From positions 1 to 18,527 of the forward strand of contig JAICYG010000044.1 in assembly GCA_025934335.1 (NCBI GenBank): a stretch of 18,527 bases of DNA, read 5' to 3'. This document shows positions 6,880 to 13,486 of the stretch, one piece after another. The first letter of the stretch is position 1. Every line of letters starts with the position of its first letter. The stretch comes from Thermoleophilia bacterium. GTDB taxonomy: Bacteria; Actinomycetota; Thermoleophilia; Gaiellales; Gaiellaceae. The position numbers and the translations under genes are program-made. The notes beneath the pieces are model-generated. The model ran no database searches and was not told the origin of the DNA. It was given only the letters and a program-made list of their open reading frames with translations.

Positions 6880-7956
6880 ATGGCGAGAGCAGTCGATGAG
6901 GTGCACGACGTGCTGCAGGACGGCGAGCAGGCGCTGCGACTCCTGCGCCTGATGCTGCTGATCCGGCGGTTCGAGGAGCGTGCCGAGGAGCAGTACACCC
7001 GCGCTCGCATCGGCGGCTACCTTCACCTGGCGATCGGCGAGGAGGCGGCGAACGTCGGCAGCATCGACTGCCTCGGGCCCGACGACTACCTGTTCACGAG
7101 CTACCGCGACCACGCGGCGGCGCTCGCAGTCGGCAGCTCGCCGGCGGCCGTGATGGCCGAGCTCTTCGGCAAGGTGACGGGTGTTGCGCGCGGGTACGGC
7201 GGCTCGATGCACCTGCTCGACGTCGACCGTCGCTTCCTGGGCGGCTGGGGCATCGTCGGGGGCCATCTGCCGATTGCGGTCGGTGCAGCGCTCGCGCTCG
7301 ACTACCGGGACGTCGCCGGCGCAGTCCTCTGCCAGTTCGGTGACGGCGCCACCAACATCGGTGCCTTTCACGAAGCTCTGAACCTTGCCGCTGTCTGGAG
7401 CCTGCCGATCGTCTTTCAGGTGATCAACAACCTCTACGGCATGGGCACGTCGGTGGAACAGTCGTCGGCCGAGCCCGAGCTCTACAAGCGCGCCTGCGCC
7501 TATCGGATGCACGGCGAGCGGGTCGACGGGAACGATCTCCTGGCCGTCCGGGAGGCGGCCGGTCGGTTGCTGACGCGAGCACGCGAAGAGTCCAGGCCCG
7601 CTCTGCTCGAGACGACGACCTACCGCTTCCGCGGCCATTCCGTGGCCGACGCCGGCAAGGCCTATCGCACCGCCGAAGAGCTCGCCTCCTGGCGCGAGCG
7701 CGACCCGATCGCGCGGTACGCCGGGCTCCTGCGCGAGCACGACCTGCTCGACGACGGGCAGCTCGAGAGCATGCGGAAGGAGGTCGCCGACGAGGTGAGC
7801 GAGGCGATCCGCGAGGCCGCCGCCGCGCCGGCGCCCGATCTCGGCGGGCTGTACGAGAACGTCTACGGGGACGAGCGCTGGCGCGAGCAGTTCGAGCGGA
7901 TGGATACGGCGGCGCCGTTCGGCGAGCGGATGGAGACCCGGTCGTGGCAGAGCTGA
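6880..7956 (+). CDS. pdhA: 2-oxoacid (pyruvate) dehydrogenase E1 component, alpha subunit
   Basis: Thiamine-diphosphate-dependent alpha subunit that with the beta subunit decarboxylates a 2-oxoacid, probably pyruvate, and acetylates the lipoyl group of E2. It has 358 residues, normal length. The ThDP motif starts GDG at 154-156 and ends NN at 183-184 (GDGATNIGAFHEALNLA, then INNLYGMGT). Other family landmarks are SYRDHAAAL (74-82), GYGGSMHLLD (105-114), GGWGIVGGH (121-129) and YRFRGHSVAD towards the C-terminus. ATG 6880 is chosen over an in-frame ATG at 6838 because AGAGGAGG lies 7-8 bases upstream. The stop overlaps the beta-subunit start by 13 bases, so translation is coupled. Acetoin or branched-chain 2-oxoacid dehydrogenases share this fold; pyruvate is favoured by similarity but not proven. 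Confidence 0.92.
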   Translation: MARAVDEVHDVLQDGEQALRLLRLMLLIRRFEERAEEQYTRARIGGYLHLAIGEEAANVGSIDCLGPDDYLFTSYRDHAAALAVGSSPAAVMAELFGKVTGVARGYGGSMHLLDVDRRFLGGWGIVGGHLPIAVGAALALDYRDVAGAVLCQFGDGATNIGAFHEALNLAAVWSLPIVFQVINNLYGMGTSVEQSSAEPELYKRACAYRMHGERVDGNDLLAVREAAGRLLTRAREESRPALLETTTYRFRGHSVADAGKAYRTAEELASWRERDPIARYAGLLREHDLLDDGQLESMRKEVADEVSEAIREAAAAPAPDLGGLYENVYGDERWREQFERMDTAAPFGERMETRSWQS

Positions 7957-8948
7957 CCTATCGCGAGGCGCTCAGGCGGGCTCTCGACGAGGAGCTCGAG
8001 CGCGACGACCGCGTCTTTCTGATGGGTGAGGAGATCGGCCGCTTCGAGGGCTCGTACAAGGTCACCGCAGGGCTGTGGGCGAAGTACGGGCCCAAACGCG
8101 TGCGTGAGACGCCGATCTCGGAGGAGGGGTTCGTGGGCGCAGGCATCGGCGCTGCGATGCTCGGCCTCCGGCCCGTGGTCGAGATCATGACGATCAACTT
8201 CATTCTCGTCGCCCAGGACATGGTCGTGAACCATGCCGCCAAGATCCGCTACATGTTCGGCGGCAAGGTCGGCGTGCCGATGGTGATTCGCACGCCGGGA
8301 GGTGCGGGCGCGCAGTTGACCGCGCAGCACTCGCAGTCGCTCGAGGTCTGGTTCGCCCACGTTCCGGGGTTGAAGGTCGTCGCGCCCTCGAACCCGGCGG
8401 ATGCCTACGGCCTGCTGAAGTCGGCGATCCGCGACGACGACCCGGTGCTCTTCGTCGAGAACCTGGTGCTCTACAACGTGACCGGCAGCGTCCCCGAGCC
8501 TGAGGAGGACTTCACGCTCCCACTGGGCCGCGCGCACGTCGCGCGGGAGGGCACCGACCTGACGATCGTGGCGCATTCGTACACGGTGCGGCGCGCGCTC
8601 GCGGTCGCCGACCGCCTGGCGCAGAGCGGCTTCGAGGCGGAGGTGGTCGACCTGCGGACGCTGCGCCCGCTCGACGTCGACACGGTGGTCGAGTCGGTGC
8701 GAAAGACGAACCGCGTGCTCATCGCCGAGGAAGGGTGGGCGACCTACGGTGTCGGAGCCGAGCTCGCCGCCCGGATCGGGCGGGCCTGCTTCGACGATCT
8801 CGACGCGCCGCCGGAGCGGGTCGCCGGCGCGGAGGTCCCGATGCCGTACGCCAAGCCGCTCGAGCTGGCCGCGCTCGCGCTCGAGGACAAGGTGGAGGCG
8901 GCGGCCCGTTCGCTGCTCGCCGAATGTGGCCTCGTGGGGAGCGCGTAG
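7944..8948 (+). CDS. pdhB: 2-oxoacid (pyruvate) dehydrogenase E1 component, beta subunit
   Basis: Beta subunit of the E1 heterotetramer, 334 residues, the usual size for the family. It starts AELTYREALRRALDEELERD and continues VFLMGEEIGRFEGSYKVT and RVRETPISEEGFVGAGIGAA, where Glu60 is the expected ThDP-activating glutamate. GGAGAQLTAQHSQSLEVWFAH gives the conserved His-Ser segment. The transketolase C-terminal domain begins near 200 (TDLTIVAHSYTVRRAL) and includes VVDLRTLRPLD and EEGWATYGVGAELAA. GTG 7944 is the start, with GGAGA about 8 bases upstream inside the end of the alpha-subunit gene, and there is a 13-base overlap. The E2 gene follows after six bases, so the three genes form one tight operon. 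Confidence 0.93.
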   Translation: MAELTYREALRRALDEELERDDRVFLMGEEIGRFEGSYKVTAGLWAKYGPKRVRETPISEEGFVGAGIGAAMLGLRPVVEIMTINFILVAQDMVVNHAAKIRYMFGGKVGVPMVIRTPGGAGAQLTAQHSQSLEVWFAHVPGLKVVAPSNPADAYGLLKSAIRDDDPVLFVENLVLYNVTGSVPEPEEDFTLPLGRAHVAREGTDLTIVAHSYTVRRALAVADRLAQSGFEAEVVDLRTLRPLDVDTVVESVRKTNRVLIAEEGWATYGVGAELAARIGRACFDDLDAPPERVAGAEVPMPYAKPLELAALALEDKVEAAARSLLAECGLVGSA

Positions 8949-8954
8949 CGAGCG

Positions 8955-10199
8955 ATGGCCGTCGAGATCCCGATGCCGCGCCTCAGTGACACGATGGAGC
9001 AGGGCACCGTCGCTCGCTGGCTGAAGCACGAAGGCGATCGCGTCGCCGAGGGCGACGTGATCGCCGAGATCGACACCGACAAGGCGACCATGGAGCTGAC
9101 GGCGTTCGAGGACGGCGTGCTGCTCAAGATCCTCGTCGGCGAGGGCGAGTCGGCCGACCTGGGGACGACGATCGCGCTGATCGGCTCCGAGGGGGAGGAG
9201 GTCCCCGAGGCCGCCCCACCCCTCGAACAGCGTGAAGGCGCGGCTCCGTCGGACACAGGGCAGCGGGAGCCCGAGCCCGCCGAGCCGGTTGCCCGGCCGT
9301 CGCAGCCGACCGAAGAGGTGAAAGCCAGCCCGATCGCTCGCCGGATGGCAACCGACGCCGGCCTCGACCTCCGCGGTCTGGCGGGCAGGGGCAGCGGCCC
9401 CGACGGTCGCATCGTCAAGGTCGACGTGGAGCGTGCCCTCGGCGCCGAAGGTGTCCCGGTCGCGCAGACCGCCGCCCCGGGTCCGACCCCGGCGACCGGG
9501 CAGACGCCGGCGTCGGACGAGGTCATCGAGGCGACGCCCATGCTGCGCGCCGTCGCGCAGCGCATGAGCGAGTCGAAAGCGACGGTACCGCACTTCTATC
9601 TCGACGCCGAGATCGACGTCAGCCGCACACTGGAGGTGCGCGAGGAGCTCAACCAGGCACTGGCGGACGAAGGTGAGAAGGTCAGCGTCAACGACCTCGT
9701 CGTTCGAGCCGTGGCGCTCGCCCTGATCGAGCATCCGAAGTTCCACCGCAGCTGGGACGACGGCAAGCTCGTGCTGCACAAGAGCGCGCACGTCGGCATC
9801 GCGGTCGCGCTCGACGACGGCCTGATCGTCCCCGTGCTTCGCTCGGTCGAGCAGAAGAGCGTGCGCGAGATCGCCCGCGAATCGCGTGACCTCGCGGAGC
9901 GTGCACGCGCGGGCAAGCTCAGGCAGAGCGAGATCGAGGGCGGGACCTTCACCGTCTCGAACCTCGGCATGTTCGGCATCCCGAGCTTCAGCGCGGTCGT
10001 GAACCCACCCGAGCCGGGCATCCTCGCCGTCGGCGCCGCCGTCAGGCGTGCCGTCGTCGAAGGCGACACCGTCGAAATCCGCTCGATCATGGCTGTCACG
10101 CTGTCCGTCGACCACCGTGCGACCTCGGGCGCGGAGGGCGCCCGCCTGCTCGCCTCGATCAAGCGCCGCCTCGAGCAACCGCTGCTGCTCCTGGCCTGA
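8955..10199 (+). CDS. pdhC: Dihydrolipoamide acyltransferase (E2) of the 2-oxoacid dehydrogenase complex
   Basis: Core subunit that carries lipoic acid and transfers the acyl group to CoA; 414 residues. One lipoyl domain (1-76) has the lipoylation site DKA with Lys43. An acidic Pro/Glu-rich linker follows, then the peripheral-subunit-binding domain (about 123-161, ASPIARRMATDAGLDL with GPDGRIVKVDVERAL), a second Pro/Ala linker, and the catalytic domain (about 190-414, including TVSNLGMFGIPSFSAVVNPP). The active-site block reads DHRATSGAEGA: His387 is present, but the aspartate of HRxxDG is a serine (Ser391). A Tyr replaces this Asp in plastid and cyanobacterial E2, so activity is still plausible. 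Start ATG 8955 fits the lipoyl-domain N-terminus. E3 (dihydrolipoamide dehydrogenase) is not in the window. Confidence 0.93.
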   Translation: MAVEIPMPRLSDTMEQGTVARWLKHEGDRVAEGDVIAEIDTDKATMELTAFEDGVLLKILVGEGESADLGTTIALIGSEGEEVPEAAPPLEQREGAAPSDTGQREPEPAEPVARPSQPTEEVKASPIARRMATDAGLDLRGLAGRGSGPDGRIVKVDVERALGAEGVPVAQTAAPGPTPATGQTPASDEVIEATPMLRAVAQRMSESKATVPHFYLDAEIDVSRTLEVREELNQALADEGEKVSVNDLVVRAVALALIEHPKFHRSWDDGKLVLHKSAHVGIAVALDDGLIVPVLRSVEQKSVREIARESRDLAERARAGKLRQSEIEGGTFTVSNLGMFGIPSFSAVVNPPEPGILAVGAAVRRAVVEGDTVEIRSIMAVTLSVDHRATSGAEGARLLASIKRRLEQPLLLLA

Positions 10200-10218
10200 G
10201 TTCGAGTACATTCGAGCG

Positions 10219-10674
10219 ATGCAGCTTGCCGACCTGATGGTCACCGACGTGCTCGCGATCTCGCCGGATACGACGATCGCGGCTGCGGCACAGGGCATGA
10301 TCGACCGCGAGACCAGCGCTGCCGTCGTCATCGACGACGGCGCTCTCGTCGGGGTCATCTCGGAGCGCGATCTCATGCGCGCGATCCCGGAAGGGTGTCG
10401 TTCCGACACGCCTGTTTCCGAGCGCATGACGCGCAGCGTGACGACGGCATCGCCGAGGACGAGCGTCCCCGAGGCGATGGCGATCATGGTCGAAGGTCGA
10501 TTCCGTCACCTCCCCGTCGTCGAGGAGGGGCGCGTGCTGGGGATCGTCTCGATGCGCGACCTGATGTCGTGGACGTCTCTGCGACTGCGGCTCGGTCCCG
10601 TCGAAGGCGACGACGACGTCGACAGCGCCGAGCTCCTCGCGTCGATGCATCGCCTGCGCACGGGCGCCAACTAG
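10219..10674 (+). CDS. Two-CBS-domain protein
   Basis: Small soluble protein of 151 residues made almost wholly of two CBS motifs. The first is about 1-55 (MQLADLMVTDVLAISPDTTI, then GVISERDLMRAI). The second is about 65-125 (VSERMTRSVTTASPRTSV, then RHLPVVEEGRVLGIVSMRDL). CBS pairs bind AMP, ATP or related adenosyl ligands and usually sense energy state. ATG 10219 begins exactly at the first CBS motif; the ribosome binding site is weak. It begins 19 bases after the E2 stop, so co-transcription with the dehydrogenase operon is likely and a regulatory link to energy charge is an attractive inference. M. tuberculosis Hrp1 (Rv2626c) has the same size and build. Confidence 0.9.
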   Translation: MQLADLMVTDVLAISPDTTIAAAAQGMIDRETSAAVVIDDGALVGVISERDLMRAIPEGCRSDTPVSERMTRSVTTASPRTSVPEAMAIMVEGRFRHLPVVEEGRVLGIVSMRDLMSWTSLRLRLGPVEGDDDVDSAELLASMHRLRTGAN

Positions 10675-10734
10675 CGAACCGCGGAACACAGGTTGGCGCG
10701 CGTTGCGCGCGACAGCACGCGGTAAGGCGATGTC

Positions 10735-10942
10735 GCCGCCGGTGGCGTTGGTGCCTGCGATGCGTCCTTGCTTGTTGGCGTGGGTTCCGAGCTGGATGTT
10801 GACCCGGTCCGGCAGCAGCCGATGTCGCGTCTCGGCGCAGTCGCCGGCGGCGGAGGCGGATCACCCGGTCGCTTGCTCCGTCGTGCCGGGCGAGGACTGG
10901 AGCTGGTGCTACGTCGACGAGGTGATGTTCGTCGTGACTTAG
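10735..10942 (+). pseudogene. Remnant of a UBP-type zinc-finger protein gene
   Basis: The last 25 or so codons before TAG at 10940-10942 read HPVACSVVPGEDWSWCYVDE then VMFVV. This closely matches the usual end of small bacterial UBP-type zinc-finger proteins (GHP...S.EPGEDW.WCYVDE). Upstream, the cysteine and histidine ligands and the CCDxSPxRHA core are not in the same frame. Faint echoes appear in other frames: W, LR, C and C near 10740-10800, and VGSELDVDPVR near 10785-10815. This suggests an old gene broken by several indels and substitutions. The left boundary is approximate. No zinc site could form from the readable part. Confidence 0.5.
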
Positions 10943-10962
10943 TGTTGACTCAACACAAAGTG
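10936..10962. repeat. Palindromic repeat, copy 1
   Basis: Core GTGTTGACTCAACAC (10942-10956) is a 15-base palindrome around a central C. The flanks extend the symmetry to about 25 bases (10937-10961) with one mismatched pair. The 27-base block matches 11018-11044 at 24 positions. It starts directly on the stop codon of the zinc-finger remnant. Function unknown: candidate operator, terminator-like repeat or end of a small mobile repeat. Confidence 0.6.
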
Positions 10963-11017
10963 GGGGCCCGGCCCCGCGGCCCAGGGCCGAGGTGCGGGCG
11001 CGGGGCGCGGCGGCCCT

Positions 11018-11044
11018 GACTTCGTGTTGAGTCAACACAAACTG
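11018..11044. repeat. Palindromic repeat, copy 2
   Basis: Core GTGTTGAGTCAACAC (11024-11038) differs from copy 1 only at the central base, so the two cores are identical when one is read on the opposite strand. It lies 82 bases from copy 1 and 18 bases before the 3' end of the DUF4386-like gene. The DNA between the copies (10963-11017) is nearly all G and C. Confidence 0.6.
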
Positions 11045-11061
11045 CACGACCAAGGGGCGCT

Positions 11062-11790
11062 TCAGGCAGCTACCGGCGCGGCGAGCGCGGCTTCCTCGCC
11101 GCGATGCCCGACCACGCTCGGCCTGGTGAAGCCCCTCGCGACGAGGTAGATGCCGAACGCCGCCTCCCAGCCGATCTCCGGCAGCGTCAGGAGGAGCTGC
11201 GGATGCGAGTTCTGGTCGTAGACGCCGAAGAGGACGCCGGCCGCGGCGACGATCGCGAGCGGTCCGCCGACGACCCCGAGCATCGCGAGCCGTCGCGGCA
11301 CGAGGCCCGACCTGAGCATCAGGTAGCCGAGCAGCAGGCCGTTGCCGATCCCGGCGCAGAAGCTCGGGCCGAGCAGGAACGTCCAGTCGTGCACCGCGAC
11401 GAGCGTGTGCCCGGCCACGACGAGCGTCGCCGCGTCTGCGCCCGAACCGGCGAGCTCCCGGCGGAGCGTCACGACCGAGAGGACGCTGACGATGCCGACG
11501 ACGATCATCGTCGACTCGACGATGCGCGATGCGACATAGCCGATCGCAACGCTCTGGTTGTGCCGCTTGCCGACGCGGTAGAGCGCGACGGCGGTGCCGA
11601 CGTTGCAGATCACGGTCAGGATCTCGAGGAACGCGCCCAACGCGATCTGCCTGTCGTGCCCGGCGCCGAGGACGTAGCCGTGGTCGTCGAGCACCGGGCC
11701 GTAGAGGAGCAGGCCGGGAATCGAGAACACGAACGTGCCGATGAAGAGCCAGCCGACGATGCGTGCCGTCCGCCGATCCGATGCTTGCAT
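11062..11790 (-). CDS. DUF4386-like multi-spanning membrane protein
   Basis: Predicted integral membrane protein of 242 residues with six or so hydrophobic spans. I place it in the DUF4386 family from its overall pattern: TARIVGWLFIGTFVFSIPG (span 1), LYGPVLDDHGYVLGAG, ALGAFLEILTVICNVGTAVALY (span 2), then SVAIGYVASRIVESTMIVVG (span 3), with further spans near LLGPSFCAGIGNGLLLGYLM and MLGVVGGPLAIVAAAGVLFG. No catalytic motif is known for the family and its function is undefined. ATG 11790 is well supported by AAGGAGGG about 7 bases upstream. A longer in-frame extension upstream reads like noncoding sequence. The promoter region carries one of the two exact copies of the 23-bp repeat (11853-11875), pointing to control by the neighbouring XRE-cupin regulator. 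Confidence 0.8.
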   Translation of the reverse strand: MQASDRRTARIVGWLFIGTFVFSIPGLLLYGPVLDDHGYVLGAGHDRQIALGAFLEILTVICNVGTAVALYRVGKRHNQSVAIGYVASRIVESTMIVVGIVSVLSVVTLRRELAGSGADAATLVVAGHTLVAVHDWTFLLGPSFCAGIGNGLLLGYLMLRSGLVPRRLAMLGVVGGPLAIVAAAGVLFGVYDQNSHPQLLLTLPEIGWEAAFGIYLVARGFTRPSVVGHRGEEAALAAPVAA

Positions 11791-11852
11791 TGCTGATCCC
11801 TCCTTCCGAGGTTCGAATGCAACGAGGCTGATCGGCGTCGAACCGGCGGGCA

Positions 11853-11875
11853 ACTTTCGTTGCCGTTTCCGGGAA
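11853..11875 (-). promoter_or_regulatory. Candidate XRE-cupin operator, copy 1 (upstream of DUF4386-like gene)
   Basis: These 23 bases are the exact reverse complement of 12500-12522. Read on the minus strand, towards the DUF4386-like gene, the block starts TTCCCGGAAACGG and continues CAACGAAAGT. In this copy the inner part forms a perfect inverted repeat, GGCAAC-GAAA-GTTGCC. It lies about 62 bases upstream of that gene's start and just past the stop codon of the regulator gene. Confidence 0.65.
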
Positions 11876-11888
11876 ATCGGGTCGAGCG

Positions 11889-12488
11889 TCAGGTGGCCGG
11901 GTCGCGGCGCGGCGCAGCCCGCACGTGCATCCGGTGGCCGTCGCTCCCGTGCACGCTCAGGATCTCGACCGGCTCGTCGCCCGCCGGGCCGAACCAGTGC
12001 GGCAGACGAGTATCGAACTCCGCGACCTCGCCCGGCCCCATCGTGATGTCGTGCTCGCCGAGGATCAGGCGCATCTGCCCGGAAAGCACGTAGACCCACT
12101 CGTAGCCCGCGTGGGTGCGAAGCGCACGTTCGCGTTCGGGTGGGATCACCACCTTCCAGACCGCCAGACCGCTCGACTGCTGGGTGAGCGGGAAGACCAG
12201 GCGGCCGTTCCGGGTGCGCGGCTTGAAACGGATGCGCGGGTCTCCGACCTCGGGCGCGCCGACCAGCTCGTCGAGCGGCACCTGGTACACCTCGGCGAGC
12301 GGTAGAAGCAGCTCGAGACTCGGCTTTCGCTGCCCGCTCTCGAGGCGCGAGAGCGTGCTCTTCGAGATCCCGGTCTTCGCCGCGAGGGCGGTCAGCGTGA
12401 TCCCGCGGCGCGTGCGCAGCCGCTTCAACCGCGGCCCGACCTCCGCGAGAACGTCCGGGATGACCGACGCGCTCTCCACGCGGGCCAC
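11889..12488 (-). CDS. XRE-family transcriptional regulator with C-terminal cupin domain
   Basis: Cytoplasmic DNA-binding regulator of 199 residues. The N-terminal XRE helix-turn-helix (about 17-75) reads LKRLRTRRGITLTALAAKTG, ISKSTLSRLESGQRKPSLEL. A short linker leads to a cupin-2 domain (about 108-182) with HAGYEWVYVLSGQ (His126, Glu130) and LPHWFGPAG (His164), which may hold a metal or small ligand. Start GTG 12488 is preferred; GTG 12479 is in frame too, and both have weak ribosome binding sites. Longer in-frame extensions are out of character. The gene is bracketed by two exact copies of a 23-bp sequence, each upstream of one neighbouring gene, and the right copy also lies 11 bases before its own start, which suggests autoregulation. 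It is divergent from the flavoprotein gene at 12558. Confidence 0.9.
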   Translation of the reverse strand: MARVESASVIPDVLAEVGPRLKRLRTRRGITLTALAAKTGISKSTLSRLESGQRKPSLELLLPLAEVYQVPLDELVGAPEVGDPRIRFKPRTRNGRLVFPLTQQSSGLAVWKVVIPPERERALRTHAGYEWVYVLSGQMRLILGEHDITMGPGEVAEFDTRLPHWFGPAGDEPVEILSVHGSDGHRMHVRAAPRRDPAT

Positions 12489-12499
12489 GCTACTCAGGC

Positions 12500-12522
12500 T
12501 TCCCGGAAACGGCAACGAAAGT
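12500..12522 (+). promoter_or_regulatory. Candidate XRE-cupin operator, copy 2 (divergent gap before the flavoprotein gene)
   Basis: Exact second copy of the 23-bp sequence at 11853-11875, here reading towards the flavoprotein gene. It lies 35 bases before that start and 11 bases before the divergent regulator start. The downstream extension GTGGC keeps four of five bases of the other copy's GTTGC, so its inner inverted repeat is imperfect. Confidence 0.65.
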
Positions 12523-12557
12523 GGCGCCGGCGGCGCTCTCCGGGCAAGGTCGGCCTC

Positions 12558-13457
12558 ATGGACACAGCAACGTACGACGTCGTGGTGGTGGGAGGCGGCG
12601 CGGCCGGTCTGAGCGCGGCTCTCGTGCTCGGGCGGGCGAGGCGGCGGGTCGCGGTCGTCGACGGCGGCGCACCGCGGAACGCGCCGGCGGCGCACATGCA
12701 CGGCTACCTCTCCCGCGACGGGATGCCGCCGTCGGAGCTGCTCCGGCTGGGACGCGACGAGGCGGCCGGGTACGGCGTCGAGCTCGTCATCGGCCGGGTC
12801 GCCGCGATCGAGCCGGGCTTCGCGGTGCTGCTCGCAGACGGCGAGACGCTCGAAGCGAGGCGGCTCCTGATCGCGACGGGAGCAACGGACGAGCTGCCGC
12901 CGATCCCCGGGCTTCGCGAGCGCTGGGGCCGCGACTTCCTCCATTGCCCCTACTGCCACGGCTGGGAGGTGCGGGACCTGCCGGTCGGCCTGCTCGGCAC
13001 CGGCGCCGGCTCCGTCGAGCACGCGCAGCTCGTGCGGCAGTGGTCGGACGACCTGATCTTCTTCACGCACACCTACGACCTGACGAAGGCGGAGCGCGAG
13101 CAGCTCGAGGCGCGCGGGATCCGTGTCGTCGACGGCGAGGTTCGACGGCTCGTGGTGGAGGACGATCGCCTGAGAGGAGTCGTGCTCGGCAGCGGTCGAA
13201 CGGTTGAGCGCGCAGCGCTCTTCGTGCGTCCGGGCATCCGCCCCCGGGACTCCGAGTTGCTCGTGCGCCTCGGCTGCGAGCTCGACGAATACGGCTTCGT
13301 CCGCGTCGACCGCGACGGCAGGACGAGCGTCTCGGGTGTCTGGGCGGCCGGGAACGTCGCGAACCCGCGGGCGCAGGTGATCACCGCGGCGGGCGAGGGC
13401 TCCGCCGCCGCGATCTCGATCAACGCCGACCTCGTTCGAGAGGACGTCCAGGCTTGA
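12558..13457 (+). CDS. FAD-dependent thioredoxin-reductase-like oxidoreductase
   Basis: Soluble flavoprotein of 299 residues. The FAD-binding Rossmann motif is GGGAAG (12-17) within YDVVVVGGGAAGLSAAL, the second FAD motif includes IATGATDELP, and the C-terminal GVWAAGNVANPRAQVITAAGEGSAAA closes the FAD site. The redox pair is Cys130-Pro-Tyr-Cys133 in HCPYCHGWE. The middle domain keeps a glycine-rich turn (GTGAGSVEHA) but lacks the HRRxxxR motif that binds NADPH in classical thioredoxin reductase, reading FFTHTYDLTKAE instead. The CPYCHGWE form resembles dithiol oxidases such as GliT and HlmI, as I recall them, so O2 or another acceptor may replace NADPH. ATG 12558 has AAGG about 8 bases upstream. 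It is divergent from the XRE-cupin gene and probably under its control. It should not be named trxB without testing. Confidence 0.88.
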   Translation: MDTATYDVVVVGGGAAGLSAALVLGRARRRVAVVDGGAPRNAPAAHMHGYLSRDGMPPSELLRLGRDEAAGYGVELVIGRVAAIEPGFAVLLADGETLEARRLLIATGATDELPPIPGLRERWGRDFLHCPYCHGWEVRDLPVGLLGTGAGSVEHAQLVRQWSDDLIFFTHTYDLTKAEREQLEARGIRVVDGEVRRLVVEDDRLRGVVLGSGRTVERAALFVRPGIRPRDSELLVRLGCELDEYGFVRVDRDGRTSVSGVWAAGNVANPRAQVITAAGEGSAAAISINADLVREDVQA

Positions 13458-13486
13458 CGTTTGCCTCCCGCGCGTAGGATCGCGCG

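Larger units (their letters stand above)
10675..11061. other. Gene-poor gap between two convergent genes
   Basis: These 387 bases lie between the 3' ends of the CBS gene and the DUF4386-like gene. They hold a GC hairpin (GCGCGC at 10696-10701 and 10705-10710, three-base loop), the decayed end of a UBP-type zinc-finger gene, and two related 15-bp palindromes separated by about 67 bases of almost pure G+C. No intact gene is supported. Confidence 0.6.

Noticed and set aside
7863..10487. An 874-codon open frame on the minus strand across the dehydrogenase genes
   Set aside because: It is antisense to three clear enzyme genes, and its translation is Arg/Asp/His/Leu-rich with no domain sense, as expected for the shadow frame of GC-rich coding DNA.
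10696..10710. GCGCGC hairpin after the CBS gene as an intrinsic terminator
   Set aside because: The stem is six pairs of alternating G and C with no T-run, easily arising by chance in this composition; mentioned only within the gap description.
11104..11796. A 230-codon plus-strand frame opposite the DUF4386-like gene
   Set aside because: Extremely Glu/Arg/Asp/Ala-rich shadow; the minus-strand frame has membrane spans and an excellent ribosome binding site.
11791..12099. An upstream extension of the DUF4386-like protein to 12099
   Set aside because: It would run through the end of the XRE-cupin gene and the repeat, and its sequence lacks protein character; ATG 11790 has a near-perfect ribosome binding site.
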